Notes: generated by a model from the letters alone, not told the origin. Shown: positions 18,158-28,206, counted from the first letter of the stretch. The stretch is 64,000 nucleotides of DNA from Agrobacterium arsenijevicii (GCA_000949895.1 JWIT01000005.1:124001-188000); one strand, 5' to 3'. Numbers and translations: made by a program.

Positions 18158-18335
18158 AAGCTGGCACGGGCGGATACGGGCTTACCCACCTTATTTAACT
18201 TGAGTTATTTGCACATGTTTATAGAAGGCGCAATCGATAAGTGGAGTAAAATTGTTCGCTTTGTCGTGAACCTCTTTCCAACCATGCTTCGGCTGGATAT
18301 CCTGACTGTAACTGTAAACTTAAAGGGAGACTTCC
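18158..18335. promoter_or_regulatory. Divergent hmuTUV / haem monooxygenase promoter region
   Basis: A 178-bp A/T-rich intergenic region. TGA-N9-ACA at 18201-18215 is one base from the RirA operator consensus TGA-N9-TCA. No clear Irr-box palindrome is seen. AAAGGGAG before 18336 is the ribosome site of the rightward gene. Iron control is likely from context only. Confidence 0.35.
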
Positions 18336-18683
18336 ATGTTTATCGCAATGAACCGTTTTCGCGTCGTACCGGGCTATGAGGAAACCTTCGAATCCATCTG
18401 GCGCGAGCGCAAATCGCACCTCAGCGAATTGCCGGGCTACATCGAATTCCATATGCTGAAAGGCCCGAAGGCGGATGACCACACGCTTTATGCCTCGCAC
18501 ACCGTCTGGGCCACCAAGGAAGATTTCCTGAGCTGGACGAAGTCCGAGCAGTTCCGCGCCGCCCATGCCCGGGCCGGTGATAACCGCGGCAAGGTGGAAT
18601 ATCTCTCCGGCCCGCATTTCGAAGGTTTCGACGTCATCATCCACGAAGACAAGAATGGCGAACGCCGTTCGATTGCCGCCTGA
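18336..18683 (+). CDS. IsdG/HmuQ-type haem-degrading monooxygenase (ABM fold)
   Basis: A 115-aa dimeric ferredoxin-like-fold protein. Asn 6 (MFIAMNRFRV), a Trp near 66 (DFLSWTKSEQF) and His near 76 (RAAHA) match the N-W-H triad used by IsdG and by Bradyrhizobium HmuQ to open the haem ring. It probably releases iron from imported haem in the cytoplasm. AAAGGGAG lies before the start. It is followed 9 bp later by hutX, evidently an operon, and is divergent from hmuTUV. Confidence 0.88.
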   Translation: MFIAMNRFRVVPGYEETFESIWRERKSHLSELPGYIEFHMLKGPKADDHTLYASHTVWATKEDFLSWTKSEQFRAAHARAGDNRGKVEYLSGPHFEGFDVIIHEDKNGERRSIAA

Positions 18684-18692
18684 GGCCGCCCA

Positions 18693-19214
18693 ATGAGCAT
18701 TGCAGCCCGAGAGAACGATGACCGGCAGGCGCGTGCCATAGCAGCGCTTGCCGAAAAGCCTGACGGTATCGTGGAAGCCATTGCCGCCAAGGCCGAGGTG
18801 ACACCAGCCGAAATTCTGGCGATCCTGCCCGAAGGCGCCGCCGTTTCCGCTCCCGCCGACCGGTTCTCCGATATCTGGAACGAGATACGCGGCTGGGGCG
18901 AAATCCTGATGATCGTGCAGACGCAGGATATCGTGCTGGAAGTGCCGGGCCACCTGCCGGAAGGCAGCGAAAGCCATGGCTGGTTCAACGTCCACGGCGA
19001 CAGCCCCATCGGCGGTCACATCAAGAAGGACAATTGCGCCACGATCACCTTCGTCGATCGCGGTTTTCACGGCCGCCGCTCCTGTTCCGTCTGGTTCATG
19101 AATGCCGCCGGCAGCGCCATGTTCAAGATTTTCGTCCGCCGCGATGAAAACAAGGAACTGCGCAGCGAACAGCTGGCGAAGTTCGAAGCGCTGCGCGACG
19201 GTTTGCGCGGCTGA
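18693..19214 (+). CDS. hutX: Haem utilisation cytosolic carrier HutX/HuvX
   Basis: A 173-aa protein of the HutX/HuvX family. It has an N-terminal helical section (IAALAEKPDGIVEAIAAKAEV) then a beta-rich domain with FSDIWNEIRGWGEILMIVQT, SHGWFNVHGDSPIGGHI and SCSVWFMNAAGSAMFKIFV. HutX binds cytoplasmic haem and passes it to a degrading enzyme, which fits the adjacent IsdG-type gene. An imperfect hairpin (AACCGCCGCC/GGCGGTGGTT, 19231-19257) follows the stop and may end the transcript. Confidence 0.9.
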   Translation: MSIAARENDDRQARAIAALAEKPDGIVEAIAAKAEVTPAEILAILPEGAAVSAPADRFSDIWNEIRGWGEILMIVQTQDIVLEVPGHLPEGSESHGWFNVHGDSPIGGHIKKDNCATITFVDRGFHGRRSCSVWFMNAAGSAMFKIFVRRDENKELRSEQLAKFEALRDGLRG

Positions 19215-19282
19215 AACAGCAAGGATGAAAAACCGCCGCCCCTGGCTGGCGGTGGTTCAGCATTGATAGAGAACATTTCCTT

Positions 19283-19355
19283 CGTCATCCTCGGGCTTGA
19301 CCCGAGGATCCATCGCTCCGGGTCGTGGATCCTCGGGTCAAGCCCGAGGATGACG
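19283..19355. repeat. REP-like inverted pair
   Basis: Two palindromes in inverted orientation: 19283-19312 and 19326-19355 are perfect 30-bp reverse complements, and each contains its own hairpin. It lies between hutX and the YbaY-META gene. Confidence 0.93.
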
Positions 19356-19510
19356 GCGAATACGCAGAAAGCTTCGTCAATACTTTGCCCCACCAGAGGG
19401 CGCAGCCTTTTTTGTCGCGATCTGGCCACTTCACGCCTGGTTCATCGCCCGTTCAGTGCCGGTTTCTATCATCCGTTGAAATTCGATCAGTACCAGCACG
19501 GAGCAAGCAC

Positions 19511-20287
19511 ATGAACAACCGCCAGCCTCTTCTTTCGCGCCGCAGTTTCGCCGGGCTTGTCGCGCTTGCACCGCTTTTTGCAGCGGGCGGCGCAGCAGCT
19601 GCACCGGCAAGCCTGCGCGGCAGCGTTTCCTATCGCGAGCGGATCGCCCTGCCGCCGGGTGCCACGGTGACGGTACGCCTTATCGACGTCTCGCTGGCGG
19701 ATGCACCTTCGCAAACGATCGCCGAAACCACCATCCGCCCGCGCGGGCAGGTGCCGGTGCCCTTTGTGCTGCGTTATGACGACCGCGACATCCGTGGTCG
19801 CCGCTCCTATGCGCTGAGCGCCGAAATCCGCGAGGGTGACCGGCTGCTCTTCACCACCACGCGCCGTTATTCCGTACTGGCCGGCGGGCGTGACGACACC
19901 GATCTGGTGCTGGAACGGGTGGGGCAGGCTCCGGGCAGGCCGGAGCCGGAAGCCGGTCTCGACGGACGCTGGCTGGTGCAGGAAATCCGTGGCGAGCGGG
20001 TTCGCGGTCGCCGCCAGGCGACGCTGGAAATCTCCCGCGAGGGTCGCGTTTCCGGCAATGCCGGCTGCAATGGCATCGGCGGCGAAGTGAAGATCAGCCG
20101 CAACCGCGTCGATTTCGGCCGGATGATTTCCACCCAGATGGCCTGCGCACCCGATATCATGCGCCAGGAACGGCAATTCATCGAAGCGCTGGAGGGCGCC
20201 CGCTCCTTCCGCCTGGAACCGCGCCGCGGCACGCTGGAATTGATCGACGGCCGCGGCCGCCCGGCCATGCGCCTGCGCCGCGCCTGA
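19511..20287 (+). CDS. Exported YbaY-META domain protein
   Basis: A 258-aa protein with a twin-arginine-like N-terminus (LSRRSFAGLVALAPLF, then AAGGAAAAP). About residues 35-140 form a YbaY-type domain (LRGSVSYRERIALPPGATVT ... DVSLADAPS). About 150-258 form a META domain with the hallmark SGNAGCNGIGG and STQMACAPDIMRQE (paired Cys). META domains occur in HslJ-type stress or adhesion proteins; the function is unknown. ATG 19511 begins the signal peptide. The 62 residues upstream in frame translate a REP element and are rejected. Confidence 0.87.
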   Translation: MNNRQPLLSRRSFAGLVALAPLFAAGGAAAAPASLRGSVSYRERIALPPGATVTVRLIDVSLADAPSQTIAETTIRPRGQVPVPFVLRYDDRDIRGRRSYALSAEIREGDRLLFTTTRRYSVLAGGRDDTDLVLERVGQAPGRPEPEAGLDGRWLVQEIRGERVRGRRQATLEISREGRVSGNAGCNGIGGEVKISRNRVDFGRMISTQMACAPDIMRQERQFIEALEGARSFRLEPRRGTLELIDGRGRPAMRLRRA

Positions 20288-20492
20288 GGCCGGCAACGCC
20301 CGTGCTGCAAAGCCCCCTCTGCCGTGCTGGCCGTGGAACATTCCATGTCGCTTCCGGCACGGCGCAGGGCCTTTTCCCACCTTAAGACTTTGGCTGCGGT
20401 CGTCTTGGCGCTTTGCTCCGCCACAGAGCTGCGCTATGGAACGCGCCAACTGCGCCGGTTCACCCGGCTGCAACGTCTTTGAGGGAAAACGA

Positions 20493-21377
20493 ATGACAAC
20501 CTATGTTCTGACAGTAGCCTGCAAATCGACCCGCGGCATCGTCGCCGCGATTTCCGGTTATCTGGCGGAAAAAGGCTGCAACATCGTCGACAGTTCGCAG
20601 TTCGACGACCTCGAGACCGGCAAGTTCTTCATGCGCGTCTCCTTCATCTCCGAAGAGGGCGTGTCGATGCAGGCCATCACCGAGGGCTTTCAGCCGGTGG
20701 CGGAAAAATTCGGCATGGAAGCCCGCATCTATAGCGACGGCCAGCGCATGAAAACGCTTCTGATGGTGTCGCGCTTCGGCCATTGCCTCAACGACCTGCT
20801 CTACCGCTGGAAGATCGGCGCGCTGCCGATCGATATCGTCGGCGTCGTCTCCAACCATTTCGAATATCAGAAAGTGGTGGTCAACCACGACATCCCCTTC
20901 CACCACATCAAGGTGACCAAGGAGAACAAGCCGCAGGCTGAAGCGCAGCTGATGGACCTGATCGAGACAAGCGGCACCGAACTGGTGGTGCTGGCGCGTT
21001 ACATGCAGGTGCTGTCCGATAACATGTGCCGCAAAATGTCTGGCCGGATCATCAATATCCACCACTCCTTCCTGCCATCCTTCAAGGGCGCCAACCCCTA
21101 CAAGCAGGCCTATGATCGCGGCGTGAAGCTGATCGGCGCAACGGCCCATTACGTCACCGCTGATCTGGACGAAGGCCCGATCATCGAGCAGGACACCGTG
21201 CGTGTCACCCACGCCCAGTCGGCCGAAGACTATGTCTCTCTTGGCCGCGATGTGGAAAGCCAGGTGCTCGCCCGCGCCATCCACGCCCACATCCACCACC
21301 GCACCTTCATCAACGGCAACCGCACCGTCGTCTTCCCGCCAAGCCCGGGCAGCTATGCTTCCGAGCGGATGGGGTAA
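20493..21377 (+). CDS. purU: Formyltetrahydrofolate deformylase
   Basis: Hydrolyses 10-formyl-THF to formate and THF. The 294-aa protein has an N-terminal ACT domain (TYVLTVACKSTRGIVAAISG) and a C-terminal formyl-hydrolase domain with MLVSRFGHCLND-like sequence (LMVSRFGHCLND), NIHHSFLPSFKG and GATAHYVTADLDEGPIIEQD, holding the catalytic Asn-His-Asp set. ATG 20493 is preferred; GAGGGAAAACGA lies just upstream. Confidence 0.95.
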   Translation: MTTYVLTVACKSTRGIVAAISGYLAEKGCNIVDSSQFDDLETGKFFMRVSFISEEGVSMQAITEGFQPVAEKFGMEARIYSDGQRMKTLLMVSRFGHCLNDLLYRWKIGALPIDIVGVVSNHFEYQKVVVNHDIPFHHIKVTKENKPQAEAQLMDLIETSGTELVVLARYMQVLSDNMCRKMSGRIINIHHSFLPSFKGANPYKQAYDRGVKLIGATAHYVTADLDEGPIIEQDTVRVTHAQSAEDYVSLGRDVESQVLARAIHAHIHHRTFINGNRTVVFPPSPGSYASERMG

Positions 21378-21385
21378 CGGGAAAG

Positions 21386-22776
21386 CTATCCCGCCTTTTC
21401 GGCGACAGCAAAAACCACTCGTGCCTTCAGGCCACGCCCGCCCGGACCATCTTCCAGCGTGAGCCTCCCGCCGAACAGCCCTGCGATCTCCTCGACGATG
21501 GCAAGGCCAAGCCCGGCGCCGGGGGCGGCGTTGGCTTCGCCGCGGGCGAAGCGCTGGCGCACCATGGCGCGTTTGTCCGTGGGGATGCCGGGGCCGTTAT
21601 CCTCCACTTCCAGCCAGACAATGTCCGCCTGTTTGCCGACACGCACGGTGACTTCCGCGCCGCGCCCGGCATAGTTGACGGCATTGCCAACGAGGTTGCC
21701 GATCAGCTCGCCGATCAGAAGCGGTTCGGCAAGGATGGTGGCTTCGCCCTCCCCTTCAAAACCAAGATCGATGCCGGCCTCTGCCGCGCGCGGCACAAAA
21801 TCTGCCGTCACGTTCTGCGCCACGCCCAAGAGGTCGATCGCGGAAAAATCATGTTTTTCACTCGAACCGGCCGCATCGATATTGGCCATGCGCAGCAGCT
21901 GGGCGAGGATATGTTCGGCATGGGCGACCGAAGCGCCACCCTTGCGCGCCGCTGCCTGCGCGTCTTCGAGACTTGCGGCACGGGCGGAAAGCGCAAGCTG
22001 GGTGCTGATGATGGCAAGCGGCGTGCGCAATTGATGGCTGGCATTGCCGGTGAAATGCCGGAGCGCATCGAGCGCCGATTGCAGCCGCACCATGAAGGAA
22101 TTGACCGTCTCCACCAGGTTCTCCACCTCCACCGGCACGGATTGCCGGATCGGGTGCAGGTCGTTGGGGCTGCGCTCGGCAATGGCTTCGCTGAGGCGAT
22201 AAAGCGGCCGCAGCGAAATCGTCACTGCGATCCAGACAATGATCGCCGCACCCGCAATCATCAGCAGCAACCGCAGCGCCGAGCGCAGGATGATGGCCTG
22301 CGCAAGCTGGCTGCGGGCAATGGTGGTTTCAGCCACCGTCACGGAAAAGGGCACGGAATTGATGCCGGTGGAGGCGAAACGGCGGATGGCGGCGATGCGG
22401 ATCGGCTCGTCGCGAAACACCGCATCCATATAGGCCGGCGTCTCGCCTGCCGGGTTCTCCACCATCGGCAGGTTCTGATAGCCGGTAAGGAATTGCCCGT
22501 TCGGCCCGTCGACACGGTAAAACACCCGGTCCTGTGCGGCCGATGTCAGCATTTCCAGCGCGACATAGGGAATGTCGACCTCCAGCGAGCCGTCTTCGGC
22601 CACCACCACCCGCTCGGCGATGGCGAGTGCAGAACCGGAGAGCACCCGGTCGGAGACGACATTGGCGGTATTGACCGCCTCGCGCCAGGTATCGGCAAGC
22701 GCGATACAGCCGATGATGGCAGTGGAAATCAAAAGCCAGCCTAAAAGCCGTCGCCGCAGCGAATAGGCGGCCTCTC

Positions 22777-22780
<4 letters not shown>
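21386..22780 (-). CDS. TctE-like sensor histidine kinase
   Basis: A 464-aa kinase with membrane helices near residues 11-30 and 165-190 enclosing a periplasmic domain of about 135 aa (2CSK_N type, as in TctE). Then come a HAMP-like linker, H-box FTGNASHQLRTPLA (His 249), N-box LIGNLVGNAVNYAG, and G-boxes EDNGPGIP and GAGLGLAIV. It should phosphorylate the adjacent response regulator, whose gene it overlaps by 4 bp. The ligand is probably a carboxylate, judged from the nearby tctCBA genes. Confidence 0.92.
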
Positions 22781-23475
<695 letters not shown>

Positions 23476-23496
23476 TGCCGAGTTTAACCAAGCCCC

Positions 23497-23549
23497 AGAT
23501 CATGATTCAAGTCATAGGCTTGATAAGCTTATGACTTGAATCATGATCT
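23497..23549. repeat. 53-bp near-perfect palindrome
   Basis: 25-bp arms (23497-23521 and 23525-23549) with one mismatch and a GAT loop; the outer 20 bp (AGATCATGATTCAAGTCATA on the left) pair perfectly. It lies between the divergent response regulator and binding protein genes. It has no T-run, so it is not a normal terminator. It may be an operator or a mobile palindromic unit. Confidence 0.9.
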
Positions 23550-23561
23550 AACTTAAAGAGT

Positions 23562-23613
23562 TGGAGCGGGATTTCAGACGAAAACCACTCACACTTTTCG
23601 CCATCCCGCTCCA
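23562..23613. repeat. RIME-like palindromic element
   Basis: Arms TGGAGCGGGAT (23562-23572) and ATCCCGCTCCA (23603-23613), with inner GACGAAAA/TTTTCGCC partial pairing. It resembles short intergenic palindromes I recall from Rhizobiaceae genomes. It ends about 40 bp before the binding protein start. Confidence 0.7.
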
Positions 23614-23653
23614 GCGCTTGTGAATGGCAAGCGCCTGCGGCATGATCTTTTCC

Positions 23654-24721
23654 ATGCGTATCTGCCTTCTCCTCTGTCTCAGTCTTTGCATGGCCTCGCC
23701 GGCGCTTGCACAAGTTGCCGTTTTTCCGGCACCATCCGGCAAGGCGGGTGCCGAAACGCTGGTGGTCTATTCCTCGCTGGACGAACCACTGGCAACGCCG
23801 ATGATCGAGGGTTTCCAGAAGGCCAACCCCGATATCACCGTGCATTACGAGGATATGCTGACCGGCGAAATCTACGACCGCATCGTGAAAGAAACCGACG
23901 CGGGCAAAAAGACCGCCGATTTCGCCTTTTCATCCGCTATGGATTTGCAGGTGAAGCTCAGCAATGACGGCTACGCCCAGCGCTCCGACCTTGCCATGAG
24001 CGCGCGCTGGCCTGCCTGGGCGAACTGGCGCAACACCGCCTATGCGCTAACTTTCGAGCCGGCGGTTTTTGTCTATCACAAACCGAGTTTCAGGACCGAA
24101 AAACCGCCCGCCACCCGCGCCGAATTCGTCGATTATCTGGAACGCCACGCCAAGGAGGTGCATGGCCGCATCGCCACCTATGACATCGAACGCTCCGGCG
24201 TCGGTTTCCTGTTCATGTCGCGCGATCAGGAGCAGTTCGGCGACATATGGAGCGTCATCAAGGCCATGGGGGCGGCGGGCGTGAAGGTCTATTCCACCTC
24301 TTCGGCCATTCTGGAGCGCGTTTCCGACGGACGTTTCGTGCTGGGTTACAATATTCTCGGCTCCTATGCGGCGGACTGGGCCTCACGCCATCCCGATGTC
24401 GGCATCGTTCTGCCCAAGGACTATACCGTGGTCATGTCGCGCATCGGGCTGGTGCCGGAAGCCGCCGCCAACCCGGCGCTCGGCCGCCGTTACCTCGAAT
24501 TCTTCATGTCCAAGGAGGGCCAGACGATCATGGCCCGGCAATTGCAGATCCCCGCCGTCAGCCCGGAGGTGGCGGGCGAAAACACCGCCAACACCATGCA
24601 GGCCATCCACGGCGCGCAATTACGCCCCGTCCCCGTCAGCCCCGGCCTGATGGTCTATCTGGATCAGGTCAAGCGCAGCCGCCTGATCGAACGCTGGAAC
24701 GAGGCGTTGCGCTCGCAATAG
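23654..24721 (+). CDS. Orphan periplasmic binding protein (family 1, iron/phosphoglycerate-type)
   Basis: A 355-aa protein with signal peptide MRICLLLCLSLCMASPALAQ and a solute-binding fold (TLVVYSSLDEPLATPMIEGFQKANPD, then YALTFEPAVFVYHK). It resembles PgtC/AfuA-type proteins. No cognate permease or ATPase adjoins it. Instead it is divergent from the TctDE-like two-component pair and upstream of tctCBA, so it may act as a periplasmic ligand sensor for the kinase, as PgtC does. The start is uncertain: ATG 23654 begins the signal peptide, and ATG 23642 is also in frame. Confidence 0.82.
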   Translation: MRICLLLCLSLCMASPALAQVAVFPAPSGKAGAETLVVYSSLDEPLATPMIEGFQKANPDITVHYEDMLTGEIYDRIVKETDAGKKTADFAFSSAMDLQVKLSNDGYAQRSDLAMSARWPAWANWRNTAYALTFEPAVFVYHKPSFRTEKPPATRAEFVDYLERHAKEVHGRIATYDIERSGVGFLFMSRDQEQFGDIWSVIKAMGAAGVKVYSTSSAILERVSDGRFVLGYNILGSYAADWASRHPDVGIVLPKDYTVVMSRIGLVPEAAANPALGRRYLEFFMSKEGQTIMARQLQIPAVSPEVAGENTANTMQAIHGAQLRPVPVSPGLMVYLDQVKRSRLIERWNEALRSQ

Positions 24722-25140
24722 GTTGAGCGCCTCCCTCATTCCTGTGCCTGTCACAGGAATCCAGCCAGCCCAAGTCTTTGGGCTGAAAGGACTCTTCTCG
24801 CCGCGCAGACGCGCGTCGGCTGGATCCCTGTGACAGGCACAGGGATGAGGGAGGGGGAAGCTTTGAAAGCGCGGTCACACACGTCACAGTAGACGCCCGA
24901 CGCAAATTAATAGAAAGTAAATGCGCAAGGACTTGCGTAGCGTCAGTTAGATGACAGCTTTTTGTGATGCTCTGCAATTCTTCTTCTTTCCGTGGAGGCG
25001 GAAGAAGATGTGGGAGGAAATCTTGAGGATCGCCATAGCTCCGCGCTGCTCCGGCAGCGAAGGATAAGTGCGCCCTGAAACCCCTTCCGCATAAACGAAA
25101 AACGACGCCCGCAAAGGGCATCCTGAGGAGGGTCTAGAGA
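24722..25140. other. 419-bp intergenic region before tctC
   Basis: Holds the nested palindrome at 24731-24853, then A/T-richer sequence (around 24900-24970) that probably contains the tctCBA promoter. No gene was seen. The strong ribosome site AGGAGGG sits 8 bases before the tctC GTG. Confidence 0.6.
24731..24853. repeat. 123-bp nested palindromic element
   Basis: 36-bp outer arms (24731-24766 and 24818-24853) are reverse complements with two mismatches. Each arm carries its own inner palindrome CCTGTG/CACAGG, and the centre has AGCCCAA/TTGGGCT (24767-24784). It is unlike the REP family of this window and could form a cruciform or multi-branched RNA. Confidence 0.9.
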
Positions 25141-26085
25141 GTGAAACATTTTCTCATCGGCACATTTCTGGCAGGCGTGATCGCCTTTCCGGCGGTTGCA
25201 GCGGACTACACCATCATCGCGCCGGCAAATCCCGGCGGCGGCTGGGACCAGACCGCGCGTTCCCTGCAGGCCGTGCTGCAGGAAGAAGGCATTTCCAAGA
25301 GCGTTCAGGTGCAGAACGTACCGGGTGCCGGCGGCACCATCGGTCTTGCACAGTTCGCCAGCCAGCAGAAGGGCAACCCTAACGCCCTCATCGTCGGCGG
25401 TTACGTGATGGTCGGCGCCATCCTCACCAACAAGGCACCCGTCACCCTTAACGAAGTGACGCCGATTGCCCGCCTGACCGGCGAATATGAGGCGATCGTC
25501 GTTCCGGCATCCTCACCGCTGAAAACCATCGGCGACCTCGTCGATCAGCTCAAGAAAGACCCGGGCAGCGTTTCCTGGGGCGGCGGCTCGGCCGGCGGCA
25601 CCGACCATATCGCCGTTGGCCTGATTGCCAAGGCAGCCGGCGTCGATCCGACCAAGATCAACTACATCGCCTATTCCGGCGGTGGTGAGGCGCTCGCCTC
25701 GATCCTCGGTTCGCAGGTCACTGCGGGCATTTCCAGCTACGGCGAATTCGAAAGCCAGGTTAAGGCCGGCACGCTGCGCCTGCTCGCCGTTTCCAGCGAA
25801 GAGAAGCTGGAAGGCGTCGACGCACCGACACTCAAGGAAAGCGGCCTTGATGTCGTGGTCCAGAACTGGCGCATGGTCGCTGCTGCTCCCGGCCTGACGC
25901 CGGAACAGGAAAAGGCCGTCAATGCCGACATCGAGAAGCTGGCGAAATCCGCAAAGTGGCAGGAAACCCTGAAGACCAAGAGCTGGATGGACACCTATCT
26001 TGCCGGTGACGAATTCAAGGCTCAGCTTGCCAAGGACACCGCTGCCACCGAAACGATCCTCAAAGACATCGGGCTGGTAAAATGA
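25141..26085 (+). CDS. tctC: Tripartite tricarboxylate transporter substrate-binding protein
   Basis: A 314-aa periplasmic protein of the TctC/Bug family. Signal peptide is MKHFLIGTFLAGVIAFPAVAA. The body begins YTIIAPANPGGGWDQTARSLQ and includes NVPGAGGTIGLAQFA and the ligand loop SWGGGSAGGTDHIA. It captures citrate-like or other carboxylates for TctAB. The GTG start has AGGAGGG 8 bases upstream. It overlaps tctB by 4 bp. Confidence 0.95.
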   Translation: MKHFLIGTFLAGVIAFPAVAADYTIIAPANPGGGWDQTARSLQAVLQEEGISKSVQVQNVPGAGGTIGLAQFASQQKGNPNALIVGGYVMVGAILTNKAPVTLNEVTPIARLTGEYEAIVVPASSPLKTIGDLVDQLKKDPGSVSWGGGSAGGTDHIAVGLIAKAAGVDPTKINYIAYSGGGEALASILGSQVTAGISSYGEFESQVKAGTLRLLAVSSEEKLEGVDAPTLKESGLDVVVQNWRMVAAAPGLTPEQEKAVNADIEKLAKSAKWQETLKTKSWMDTYLAGDEFKAQLAKDTAATETILKDIGLVK

Positions 26086-26576
26086 GCCAGGGTTCCAACC
26101 CTTCTGAGCATCAAAAGCGCCGCCCTGACTGGGCGGCGCTAGCGATCGCCGTCGCCCTCGTCCTCGTTGCCTGCGTGATCTTCTGGGACAGCGCCCGTCT
26201 CGCCAGCGTCACCGGTTATTCGCCGGTCGGTCCGGCAACGGTGCCCTATGCCATCGCCTTCTGTCTTGTCGGCCTTGCGCTCTGGACCGCCATCGAAGCA
26301 TGGCGCGGCGATTTCCCCGAACGCGACAAGCAGGAAGTCGCCCCGGTCATATGGGTCGTCGCTGGACTTGCCGCGCAGATGCTGCTGCTGAATGTTGCCG
26401 GTTTTTCCATAGCCACCGGCCTGCTTTTTGCGTTTACGGCGCGCGCCTTCGGCAAACGCAAGCTCTGGTATTCGATCCCCGTCGGCATCGTTCTGAGCTT
26501 CGCCATCTGGGTCATCTTCGCGCGGCTGCTGCAGCTTTCGCTGCCCGCCGGGCCTCTGGAACGGCTGTTCTTCTGA
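26082..26576 (+). CDS. tctB: Tripartite tricarboxylate transporter small membrane subunit
   Basis: A 164-aa protein with four predicted membrane segments (from WAALAIAVALVLVACVIFW). It fits the TctB family, small partner of TctA. It is coupled to tctC by an ATGA overlap. Confidence 0.9.
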   Translation: MSQGSNPSEHQKRRPDWAALAIAVALVLVACVIFWDSARLASVTGYSPVGPATVPYAIAFCLVGLALWTAIEAWRGDFPERDKQEVAPVIWVVAGLAAQMLLLNVAGFSIATGLLFAFTARAFGKRKLWYSIPVGIVLSFAIWVIFARLLQLSLPAGPLERLFF

Positions 26577-26670
26577 CGGCCATTCCGACCAAAATTCGAG
26601 ATCACAGGAAACCGCCGGCGCGCGATGACGCGAACGCCAGCCGTTCCGCCCGACAGGGGGACATCTGTCC

Positions 26671-28188
26671 ATGAGTACCTTTGAATTCCTGCTGCACGGT
26701 CTTGAGGTTGCCGCCCAACCCATGAACCTGCTCTATGCGCTGATCGGCGTCACACTCGGCACCGCCGTCGGCGTTCTGCCCGGCATCGGGCCGGCGCTGA
26801 CCGTGGCACTGCTTCTGCCCGTTACCTACAGGCTTGATCCCGCCGGTTCGCTGATCATGTTCGCCGGTATCTATTATGGTGGCATGTATGGCGGATCGAC
26901 CACCTCGATCCTGCTCAACACGCCGGGCGAAAGCGCATCGATCGTCACCGCGCTCGAAGGCAACAAGATGGCCCGTGCGGGCCGCGGCGGCCCGGCACTT
27001 GCCACCGCCGCCATCGGCTCCTTCGTCGCCGGTCTCATCGCCACCATCGCGCTTGCCTTTGTTGCACCCTTTATCGTCAAGCTGGCGCTGGTTTTCGGCC
27101 CGCGCGAATATTTCGCGCTGATGGTGCTGGCCTTCGTCACCGTTTCATCCGCCTTCGGGGATTCGGCGCTACGCGGTCTCACCTCGCTGTTCATCGGTTT
27201 TGCGCTCGCCATCGTCGGCATCGACCAATTGACCGGCCAGACCCGCATGAGCTTCGGTGTTCCCGACCTGCTTGACGGTGTGGAAGTGACAACGCTTGCG
27301 GTGGCCATGTTCGCCATCGGCGAAACCCTGTTCATCGTTGCGCAGGGCCAGAGTGGCGATGAGAAGGTCGAAGCCGTCAAGGGTTCGGTCTGGATGAGTG
27401 CACAGGACTGGGCGCGTTCCTGGAAACCCTGGCTGCGTGGCACCCTTATCGGCTTCCCCATCGGCGCCATGCCTGCCGGTGGTGCTGAAATCGGCACATT
27501 CCTTTCCTATGCCACCGAAAAGCGGCTTAGCAAGCACCCGGAAGAATTCGGCCACGGCGCCATCGAAGGCGTCGCCGGTCCGGAAGCCGCCAACAATGCT
27601 TCCGCCGCCGGTACGCTGGTGCCGCTGTTGACGCTCGGTCTGCCGACGACGGCGACGGCCGCCATCATGCTTGCCGGTTTCCAGCAGTTCGGCCTTCAGC
27701 CCGGCCCGCTTCTGTTTGCCACCAATCCCCAGCTCGTCTGGGGCCTGATCGCCAGCCTGTTCATCGCCAATCTGATGCTGCTGGTGCTCAACCTGCCGCT
27801 CGTCGGCCTGTGGGTTAAACTTCTGACCATTCCGAAGCCCTGGCTCTACGCGGGTATTCTGCTGTTCGCGACACTCGGCACCATCGGCGCCAACCCGTCT
27901 GTGTTCGAACTCGGCATGCTGCTCGCCTTCGGTATCCTCGGCTACATCATGCGCATCTTCGGTTATCCGATTGCGCCCGCCGTCGTCGGCCTGATCCTTG
28001 GCCCGCTCGCCGAACAGCAGCTTCGCCGCGCGCTCGCCATCGGCCAGGGCGACCCGACCGTGCTGCTCACCTCACCGATCGCCGTCGGCCTGTTCCTTGT
28101 CGCAGCCGCCGCCTTCATCGTCCCGCTCATCATGCGCATCCGCGGCCGCGGCGAGGTGCTGACGCAGCTTGCCGCCAACGAGGACTGA
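26671..28188 (+). CDS. tctA: Tripartite tricarboxylate transporter large membrane subunit
   Basis: A 505-aa permease with about 12 membrane segments. Family motifs include [17 protein letters not shown] (about 32-48), [20 protein letters not shown] (about 68-88) and [20 protein letters not shown]. It carries out Na+- or H+-coupled carboxylate uptake with TctB and TctC. It lies 94 bp after tctB and is followed by a terminator. Confidence 0.95.
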   Translation: MSTFEFLLHGLEVAAQPMNLLYALIGVTLGTAVGVLPGIGPALTVALLLPVTYRLDPAGSLIMFAGIYYGGMYGGSTTSILLNTPGESASIVTALEGNKMARAGRGGPALATAAIGSFVAGLIATIALAFVAPFIVKLALVFGPREYFALMVLAFVTVSSAFGDSALRGLTSLFIGFALAIVGIDQLTGQTRMSFGVPDLLDGVEVTTLAVAMFAIGETLFIVAQGQSGDEKVEAVKGSVWMSAQDWARSWKPWLRGTLIGFPIGAMPAGGAEIGTFLSYATEKRLSKHPEEFGHGAIEGVAGPEAANNASAAGTLVPLLTLGLPTTATAAIMLAGFQQFGLQPGPLLFATNPQLVWGLIASLFIANLMLLVLNLPLVGLWVKLLTIPKPWLYAGILLFATLGTIGANPSVFELGMLLAFGILGYIMRIFGYPIAPAVVGLILGPLAEQQLRRALAIGQGDPTVLLTSPIAVGLFLVAAAAFIVPLIMRIRGRGEVLTQLAANED

Positions 28189-28206
28189 TACCTCTCAAGG
28201 CAACTG

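Noticed and set aside
19325..19510. N-terminal extension of the YbaY-META protein starting MDPRVKPEDD
   Set aside because: This is the translation of a REP palindrome. The signal peptide begins at 19511. Similar peptides (VILGLDPRI, SSGLTRG, MDPRVKPEDD) recur wherever the repeat falls in a frame.
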